Of a stretch of 7,580 nt of DNA, positions 1 to 3,587 are shown one piece after another. The notes below the pieces were generated by a model. That model was not told the DNA's origin. It ran no database searches and was given only the letters and a program-made list of their open reading frames with translations. Positions within the stretch are counted from its first letter, which is position 1. Each line of letters starts with the position of its first letter. The translations under genes and the position numbers were made by a program. Source of the stretch: Oscillospiraceae bacterium (GTDB lineage Bacteria; Bacillota; Clostridia; Oscillospirales; Ruminococcaceae); NCBI GenBank assembly GCA_031260615.1, contig JAISLG010000094.1, positions 1 to 7,580 on the forward strand, in the 5' to 3' direction.

Positions 1-45
1 ACACGGACCTGAACCGTGCGCGTCTGCCAGTTCCGCCATATCCGC
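1..45 (-). tRNA. tRNA-Leu (anticodon CAG), 5' half, cut by window edge
   Basis: Read on the minus strand from position 45, the sequence begins with acceptor strand GCGGATA, then T8-G9 and a D-arm containing GCGGAACTGGCAGACGC, typical of leucine tRNAs. The anticodon stem is CACGG/CCGTG around the loop TTCAGGT, giving anticodon CAG (positions 11-9), which reads CUG. The variable arm, T-arm and 3' acceptor strand lie beyond the left edge. The identity is read directly from the anticodon loop; the long class II variable arm cannot be checked here. Confidence 0.93.
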
Positions 46-72
46 ACAACGGGGCAACAACAAAGCAATAGA

Positions 73-101
73 ATGATACAACAAAAAACATCTGTTGTCA
101 A
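73..101 (-). promoter_or_regulatory. sigma-70-type promoter of the minus-strand tRNA-Leu
   Basis: On the minus strand a perfect -35 TTGACA (101-96) is followed after 17 bp by the -10 TATCAT (78-73). Transcription would start near position 66, about 20 nt before the tRNA 5' end at 45. It diverges from the rplJ promoter, with only 14 bp between the two -35 hexamers. Confidence 0.8.
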
Positions 102-115
102 CCCCAAATTCCCCC

Positions 116-145
116 TTGACAAGCCCCCTTGGGAAATTGTATAAT
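116..145 (+). promoter_or_regulatory. sigma-70-type promoter of rplJ-rplL-secG
   Basis: Perfect consensus -35 TTGACA (116-121) and -10 TATAAT (140-145) are separated by 18 bp, with a predicted start near 152. This leaves a leader of about 156 nt before rplJ. An imperfect inverted repeat, CAAATTCCC (105-113) and GGGAAATTG (131-139), straddles the -35 box. Strength fits a ribosomal protein operon. Confidence 0.85.
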
Positions 146-151
146 ACAAGG

Positions 152-277
152 TAGTTTCCTAAGACTGCAAGCAATATGTAAGCCTTGCACAGGGGGCGTG
201 CCCGATAATCTGTGTAATTTGTTATACATTGTATTTATTATGCCGTTCCTTCTTAGATTTAGGACGGTTATTTTTTT
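152..277 (+). promoter_or_regulatory. ribosomal protein L10 leader (autoregulatory mRNA element)
   Basis: The untranslated leader of rplJ holds several nested helices. GCAAG (167-171) can pair with CTTGC (184-188). CACAG (188-192) can pair with CTGTG (210-214), enclosing GGGC-GT-GCCC (194-203). CTAAGA (159-164) is exactly complementary to TCTTAG (251-256), which lies inside the terminator stem-loop, so the two pairings exclude each other as an antiterminator and a terminator would. In Firmicutes, L10 leaders bind L10(L12)4 and attenuate their own operon. That role is inferred here from position and this switch layout; I could not run a covariance model. Confidence 0.72.
243..277 (+). terminator. 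intrinsic attenuator terminator of the L10 leader
   Basis: CCGT-T-CCT (243-250) pairs with AGGACGG (261-267) with one bulged T, and is followed by a T-rich tract with seven consecutive Ts (271-277). It lies 30 nt upstream of the rplJ start, in front of the gene it would control, so it is more likely an attenuator than an end-of-gene terminator. Confidence 0.72.
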
Positions 278-307
278 ACCGTAATATTCTGTGAAAGGAG
301 AAAATAA

Positions 308-817
308 ATGCCAAGCAATAAAATACTCGCGAAGAAACAGGCGCAAGTTGCTGAACTTACCGAGAAAATCAAGAACGCTCCCGGCGGCGTGTTCGTTGAT
401 TACAAGGGTATCAACGCTGAGGACGATACCAAACTCCGTAAAGAACTCCGCGAGGCAGGGGCTGATTACTTTGTAGTCAAGAATACCCTCCTCAAACTCG
501 CCCTCGACGGCGCAGGGATTAGCGGCGCGGAAGATTACCTCAAAGGGTCAACCGCTATCGCTCTCGGGACTGATGTTATCACCGCTCCCAAAATCCTCTA
601 CACCTATCAGCAGGAAGCCGCGAAAAAAAATAAAACTTATTCTATCAAGGCAGGTTTCATCGACGGGAAAATCGCCGATAAGGCTCTCGTTGAAGAATAC
701 GCGCAGTTGCCGAGCAAAGAGGTTCTGTTGTCCAAACTCCTCTTCCTCTTGCAATCCCCGATGCAGCGGCTCGCTATCGGTTTGTCCGAAGTCGCGAAAC
801 AAAAAGAATCCGCGTGA
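308..817 (+). CDS. rplJ: 50S ribosomal protein L10
   Basis: This is L10, which anchors the L7/L12 dimers to the 23S rRNA GTPase-associated centre to form the ribosomal stalk. The 169-residue length is normal. The N-terminal RNA-binding domain shows the family pattern: MPSNKILAKK, then the VFVDYKGI strand and the FVVKNTLLKLAL segment around residue 55. The C-terminal part from LPSKEVLLSKL (residue 134) to the end is the long helix that carries L12 dimers. The ATG is preceded by AAAGGAG at a spacing of 7, and no other start fits. It heads the operon with rplL 54 bp downstream and is very probably controlled by the L10 leader. The usual upstream partners rplK and rplA are absent: a divergent tRNA gene lies there instead. 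Confidence 0.97.
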   Translation: MPSNKILAKKQAQVAELTEKIKNAPGGVFVDYKGINAEDDTKLRKELREAGADYFVVKNTLLKLALDGAGISGAEDYLKGSTAIALGTDVITAPKILYTYQQEAAKKNKTYSIKAGFIDGKIADKALVEEYAQLPSKEVLLSKLLFLLQSPMQRLAIGLSEVAKQKESA

Positions 818-844
818 GATTGCTAATGTCTATCGCGCGTGTAC

Positions 845-862
845 CATATTATATATAAGGAG
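845..862 (+). promoter_or_regulatory. rplL ribosome-binding block, near-duplicate of the secG one
   Basis: CATATTATATATAAGGAG contains the Shine-Dalgarno AAGGAG 9 nt before the rplL ATG at 872. The same 18-nt block, with one difference (A to G at its seventh base), occurs at 1292-1309 before secG. The site decides the rplL start, because the in-frame upstream ATG at 839 would place this ribosome-binding site inside the gene. Confidence 0.75.
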
Positions 863-871
863 AATTTTCCA

Positions 872-1240
872 ATGGCTCTCAAAATCAATGAAATCGTTGA
901 CGCGGTTAAAGAACTTACCGTCCTCGAACTTAATGACCTCGTAAAGGCTATCGAAACTGAATTCGGCGTTACCGCGGCGGCTGTCGCAGTTGGCGGCGGC
1001 GCGGCTGCTCCCGCGGCTGAAGCGGAGAAAACTGAATTTGATGTTATTCTTGCGTCCTTCGGCGAAAAGAAAATGGACGTTATCAAAGTCGCTAAGGAAG
1101 TCCTCGGGCTCGGTCTTAAAGAAGCGAAGGAATTCGTTGAATCCGCTCCTAAGGCTATCAAAGAGGGCGCGTCTAAGGCTGAGGGTGAAGAACTTAAAGC
1201 CAAGTTTGAGGCGGCAGGCGCAAAAGTTGAACTGAAATAA
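872..1240 (+). CDS. rplL: 50S ribosomal protein L7/L12
   Basis: This is the stalk protein L7/L12, present as dimers on L10, which recruits and stimulates the translational GTPases EF-Tu, EF-G, IF2 and RF3. It has 122 residues. An N-terminal dimerisation helix ([16 protein letters not shown]) leads to an Ala/Gly hinge with [11 protein letters not shown] (about residues 40-50), then the C-terminal GTPase-contact domain with [26 protein letters not shown] and the closing AGAKVELK. I chose the ATG at 872 over the in-frame ATG at 839: it starts exactly at the conserved N terminus and has AAGGAG upstream. In the C-terminal domain the usual V-R-x-x-T-G-L-G-L pattern reads A-K-E-V-L-G-L-G-L, a mild departure. 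The next gene is secG rather than the usual rpoB. Confidence 0.97.
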   Translation: MALKINEIVDAVKELTVLELNDLVKAIETEFGVTAAAVAVGGGAAAPAAEAEKTEFDVILASFGEKKMDVIKVAKEVLGLGLKEAKEFVESAPKAIKEGASKAEGEELKAKFEAAGAKVELK

Positions 1241-1291
1241 TTATTATACGCCAATGTGTGGGGTGTGTCGGAATATCCGATACGCGCCGCG

Positions 1292-1309
1292 CATATTGTA
1301 TATAAGGAG
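1292..1309 (+). promoter_or_regulatory. secG ribosome-binding block, near-duplicate of the rplL one
   Basis: CATATTGTATATAAGGAG places AAGGAG 6 nt before the secG ATG at 1316. It matches the block before rplL at 17 of 18 positions. The in-frame ATG at 1256 has no Shine-Dalgarno and would add residues absent from SecG, so 1316 is the start. Confidence 0.75.
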
Positions 1310-1315
1310 CGTGTA

Positions 1316-1753
1316 ATGGGTATTTTTGAAGTCATCAGCGCGGTTTTGCTTATCCTTGCTTGTATATTCCTGATTGTTACCGTCCTTATGCAGGACAGCA
1401 AGAAGGGTATCGGCGGCGTGCTGACAGGCGGTTCGACCGATAACTATTTTCAAAAAAACGCCGAGAGAACCAAAGAAGGGCGGCTTAAACGCCTTACTAA
1501 ACTCGCGGCTATTTTGATATTCGTGCTGATATTGTTCGCGAATGTCGCGGAGGCATACACCCCCGATGGGGAAAACTGGCTCGGTAACCTGTTTAATAAA
1601 GGCAGTTCCGACCCGTCCGTCACCGCTACTACCCCCGAAGTAACCACTGCGGCTACCGATGAACCCACGAGTACATCGGCAGAACCGAGCGATACCACGG
1701 GCGAGCAAACCACAGCAAGCGATACCACAGCAAGCGATACCACGGCGGCGTAA
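1316..1753 (+). CDS. secG: preprotein translocase subunit SecG with Thr-rich C-terminal tail
   Basis: SecG is the small membrane subunit of the SecYEG channel that aids SecA-driven export. TM1 spans about residues 6-25. The conserved loop follows (VLMQDSKKGIGG, then GGSTDNYFQKN and R-T-K), and TM2 spans about residues 63-80. A typical SecG would end near residue 80; this one continues to 145 with a low-complexity segment rich in Thr, Ser, Ala, Asp and Glu and ending in repeated TASDT units. Because SecG places both ends outside the cytoplasm, the tail is predicted to be extracytoplasmic. It starts with ATG at 1316 behind AAGGAG, 75 bp after rplL, with no terminator between, so it is probably the third gene of the ribosomal operon. 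I am confident of the SecG core; the role of the tail is unknown. Confidence 0.93.
   Translation: MGIFEVISAVLLILACIFLIVTVLMQDSKKGIGGVLTGGSTDNYFQKNAERTKEGRLKRLTKLAAILIFVLILFANVAEAYTPDGENWLGNLFNKGSSDPSVTATTPEVTTAATDEPTSTSAEPSDTTGEQTTASDTTASDTTAA
1715..1744 (+). repeat. 15-bp tandem repeat inside the secG tail
   Basis: GCAAGCGATACCACA (1715-1729) is followed directly by GCAAGCGATACCACG (1730-1744), which encode the A-S-D-T-T repeats at the C terminus. A related partial copy, GAGCGATACCACGG, lies just upstream near 1687. Being a multiple of three, the unit can expand or contract without shifting frame. Confidence 0.85.
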
Positions 1754-1784
1754 CCCCCACACAGCACAATAAAAAAAACATTTC

Positions 1785-1803
1785 GGGCGACAATATGTCG
1801 CCC
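1785..1803. repeat. perfect 8-bp hairpin, possible terminator or dispersed repeat
   Basis: GGGCGACA (1785-1792), loop ATA, TGTCGCCC (1796-1803) form a perfect inverted repeat 31 bp after the secG stop. On the + strand it is followed by CCCCTACATATTTT, a weak U-tract. On the minus strand it is followed by a run of eight Ts (complement of 1771-1778), better suited to termination. It may end the secG transcript. The GGGCGAC...GTCGCCCC-TACA form also resembles short hairpin repeats scattered in Clostridia genomes, which I recall but could not search. Confidence 0.55.
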
Positions 1804-1896
1804 CCCCTACATATTTTGACGTGGTAATACCCATTTGTAACATCTCACAAAAAAATGTTGTTAAAATGCTTAATATTGACGAAAATGTTTTTTCGC

Positions 1897-1925
1897 TTGT
1901 ATGTGGACCGATTGTTTGATATAAT
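1897..1925 (+). promoter_or_regulatory. probable promoter of the pilin-like gene and small-gene cluster
   Basis: A perfect -10 TATAAT (1920-1925) is preceded after 17 bp by TTGTAT (1897-1902; 4 of 6 matches to the -35 consensus). The start would fall near 1932, giving a leader of about 49 nt that contains a possible hairpin AGATAA/TTATCT (1929-1948). CGAAAA/TTTTCG (1880-1895) forms another small dyad just upstream of the -35 and could be an operator, though nothing confirms it. Confidence 0.6.
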
Positions 1926-1980
1926 TCAGATAATCGGTTATTTATCTTTACAATTACAACCCGAATAATTAGGGGTACTT

Positions 1981-2772
1981 ATGTTAAACTATTTTTACAA
2001 GTGTAAATCGAAACGGGGCTTTACCATTATCGAGGCGATTGTAGTAATCGCGATTATCGGTGTCCTCGCGGGGATTGCGATACCTGTCGCGTTACAGGGG
2101 CGGAAAAATGAACAGCGCAAAGCTGAGGCGCGTGCAAAAGCGGCGTTTTTCGACTTTCAAGCCGCTATTTCCGAGGCGCAACGTGTCGGGGATATTTACC
2201 CGTCGAGCGCATCGGGTGACGCGCTTGTATTGCTCGTAAATATGACGGGGGGCGGCCGCGTTCAGGCAATCGCGTCATACCCTTGCGCCACGGGCGATAT
2301 AACAGGCGGTACCTACGAGGCAAATACGCGCATTTCCACGGGCAATGCGCCCGCAAACGCGCCAAGCGGCGCAAAGACATTGTTGCCTACTTTTTACGAG
2401 AATGACGGTGCAAAACTTGTGCCGACTAATGGTGTCGGGTATTCAAGCTCGGGCGGTTTCGCCGGCGGAACAGACGTTGTGACACCAGAAGATTACTATT
2501 ACCGCATAACATCAGGCGGTTTCGTATTCGACATTACCCCGATACTCAAAAAAATGAACGCGAATAAACTCCGCGTGGACGAGGACGGTACATTTTACGT
2601 CCACATCGACAACCGCCTGAATGTGCAAAGCGTGTATTGGTACCCGACTACTACCCTGTTCGCCGCCGGGACTACGAACGCAACCACGTTGGAGGATTAC
2701 TACGCGAGCGGCGGTCGGCGTATGGGGTCGTACCCGATTAGCAGTGCGTTGCCGAGCGGAGGCGCGTTTTAA
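1981..2772 (+). CDS. type IV pilin-like / pseudopilin protein
   Basis: A secreted surface or filament protein with a class III (prepilin) signal. The short basic leader MLNYFYKCKSKRG precedes the cleavage site G13|F14. The mature N terminus FTIIEAIVVIAIIGVLAG carries the diagnostic Glu at +5 and a hydrophobic helix ending in AIP, as in type IV pilins and type II secretion pseudopilins. A prepilin peptidase would cleave and methylate it. The remaining 220 residues or so are Gly/Thr/Tyr-rich and I do not recognise a named pilin C-terminal domain. Total length is 263 residues. The ATG at 1981 follows AGGGG at a spacing of 5, and the gene has its own promoter. No pilus ATPase, platform protein or prepilin peptidase is in view, so it is either encoded apart from its machinery or is an accessory minor pilin. 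It is probably co-transcribed with the small genes that follow. Confidence 0.85.
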   Translation: MLNYFYKCKSKRGFTIIEAIVVIAIIGVLAGIAIPVALQGRKNEQRKAEARAKAAFFDFQAAISEAQRVGDIYPSSASGDALVLLVNMTGGGRVQAIASYPCATGDITGGTYEANTRISTGNAPANAPSGAKTLLPTFYENDGAKLVPTNGVGYSSSGGFAGGTDVVTPEDYYYRITSGGFVFDITPILKKMNANKLRVDEDGTFYVHIDNRLNVQSVYWYPTTTLFAAGTTNATTLEDYYASGGRRMGSYPISSALPSGGAF

Positions 2773-2805
2773 GCGGCTGTGGAAAAATAACTCGGAGGAT
2801 AAAAA

Positions 2806-3003
2806 ATGGCTGCTCAAAGCGAACAAAAAGGTGTCGGGTATAGTTTTTACTATACCTTGCTTTATGAATTAAAAATCAGAAAAGACAAATCACCCGAAAT
2901 ATATTCGGAAATTGAGGGTCTTGTTGACAACTTACGGACACAATTAAGTAATATTTATGGAATTGATAATTTACCGCCTGTGCCGAAACAGGACGATAAG
3001 TAA
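2806..3003 (+). CDS. small protein of unknown function, paralog 1 of 3
   Basis: I do not recognise this 65-residue protein. It starts at an ATG 7 nt behind GGAGG, 33 bp after the pilin-like gene. It aligns without gaps over its first 60 residues to the two genes downstream: I count 28 identities with paralog 2 and 25 with paralog 3. Shared positions include G11, aromatics at 12, 15 and 16, L18, E21-L22, S29-P30, E35, V40, R44, Y51, I53 and the closing P57-P-V-P60. It has no signal peptide or membrane segment and looks like two amphipathic helices plus a proline-rich end, so it is probably cytoplasmic and may interact with itself or a partner. Its sequence is visibly more AT-rich than the flanking housekeeping genes. 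Conservation among three copies and a clean ribosome-binding site make it a real gene. Confidence 0.85.
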   Translation: MAAQSEQKGVGYSFYYTLLYELKIRKDKSPEIYSEIEGLVDNLRTQLSNIYGIDNLPPVPKQDDK

Positions 3004-3012
3004 GAGGAATTT

Positions 3013-3048
3013 ATGGCAAGCAATAGAGAACTGATTAACGTCGGATAA
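3013..3048 (+). pseudogene. relic of a fourth paralog, truncated after 11 codons
   Basis: ATG at 3013, preceded by AAGAGGA, encodes MASNRELINVG and then TAA. It aligns residue for residue with the first 11 residues of paralog 3 (MATLNELQNAG: M, A, E, L, N and G identical), ending at the invariant G11. Where the intact genes have an aromatic codon (TAT, TAT or TTT), this one has TAA, immediately followed by the ribosome-binding leader of paralog 2. It looks like the start of a fourth family member whose remaining 50 or so codons were deleted. It could still be translated as a short peptide and serve in coupling. Confidence 0.65.
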
Positions 3049-3063
3049 ATTCGGAGGATTATT

Positions 3064-3276
3064 ATGTTTGAGGAACACGAACAAAGATTTATCGGGTATA
3101 CTGTCTTTTACTCGTTAATTGATGAGTTGAGATTACGACAAAATAAATCACCAGAAATATATAACGAAATAGCAGACCTCGTTACGCGACAACGGGAACG
3201 GTTGGGTAAAGTATACAGCATAAATGATTTTCCGCCTGTTCCAAAACAAAACGAAATTGACGGTGTAGGTATATAA
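3064..3276 (+). CDS. small protein of unknown function, paralog 2 of 3
   Basis: A 70-residue homologue of its neighbours and not a family I recognise. It carries the shared core: GY at 11-12, SLIDEL (17-22), KSPEIYNEI (28-36), the helix with TRQRERL (41-47), VYSIND (50-55) and FPPVP (56-60), followed by a short tail KQNEIDGVGI. I count 27 identities to paralog 3 in the first 60 residues, concentrated in the RQRER helix and the C-terminal PPVP. The ATG at 3064 follows GGAGG at a spacing of 6. The segment TCGGAGGAT before it is also present before paralog 1, consistent with gene duplication including the leader. Its stop overlaps the start of paralog 3 (TAATG), so the two are probably translationally coupled. 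Confidence 0.85.
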   Translation: MFEEHEQRFIGYTVFYSLIDELRLRQNKSPEIYNEIADLVTRQRERLGKVYSINDFPPVPKQNEIDGVGI

Positions 3277-3509
3277 TGGCAACATTAAACGAATTGCAGA
3301 ATGCCGGGTTTAATTTTTACTTTGATTTGCTTGACGAATTAACGATTAAACAAGTCACTTCTCCCGCGTATGCTGTCGAATTTGCAGATTTTGTTGCTCG
3401 GCAACGCGAACGCATTAGTCGCGTTTATGCCATTGACGACTTACCCCCTGTACCAACAGTGCCGCCCGTGCCACCCGTGCCGACACAGGACGAACAAGCC
3501 AAAGATTAA
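3276..3509 (+). CDS. small protein of unknown function, paralog 3 of 3, with PPVP extension
   Basis: A 77-residue third member of the tandem family; function unknown. The core is kept: G11, FYFDLLDEL (14-22), SP (29-30), EFADFVARQRERI (35-47), VYAIDDLPPVP (50-60). It diverges most in residues 23-34, where the SPEIY segment reads SPAYA. After the common PPVP it adds T-V-PPVPPVP, encoded partly by a 9-bp duplication (3462-3479), and an acidic end. The start codon overlaps the stop of paralog 2 by one base. The local Shine-Dalgarno is weak, so translation probably depends on that coupling. It is in the same reading frame as miaB, with only the TAA at 3507-3509 and 15 or more sense codons between. 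Confidence 0.83.
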   Translation: MATLNELQNAGFNFYFDLLDELTIKQVTSPAYAVEFADFVARQRERISRVYAIDDLPPVPTVPPVPPVPTQDEQAKD

Positions 3510-3527
3510 GAGGATACCTACCCCATA
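3508..3527 (+). promoter_or_regulatory. possible miaB translation start signal: SD-like site and ATA codon
   Basis: AAGAGGA (3508-3514) follows the paralog 3 stop. Ten bases later an ATA codon (3525) is in frame with miaB. The frame is open from the stop at 3507 and reads NNEYTNKLRAI...PLSAFVRVFGC, which resembles the N-terminal extension of Clostridia MiaB proteins. No ATG or TTG occurs in that stretch; the only canonical start is the GTG at 3588, which has no Shine-Dalgarno. The same TAAGAGGA string follows the stop of paralog 1. Confidence 0.35.
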
Positions 3528-3587
3528 AACAACGAATACACAAACAAACTTCGCGCAATAAACGAGATTACGCCGCTGTCGGCGTTC

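Noticed and set aside
839..871. N-terminal extension of L7/L12 from the in-frame ATG at 839
   Set aside because: It would encode [11 protein letters not shown], which is foreign to the family, and the AAGGAG site lies within it; the start at 872 is clear.
823..1401. Long minus-strand open frame (192 codons) opposite rplL and secG
   Set aside because: It is antisense to clear rplL and secG, has low-complexity Ala/Ser composition mirroring the plus strand, and no ribosome-binding site.
1244..1843. Minus-strand open frame of 199 codons opposite secG
   Set aside because: The reading is Cys/Gly/Arg-rich and repetitive because it mirrors the Thr-rich tail; no conserved motif or start signal was seen. 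The minus-strand U-tract at the 1785 hairpin does not rescue it.
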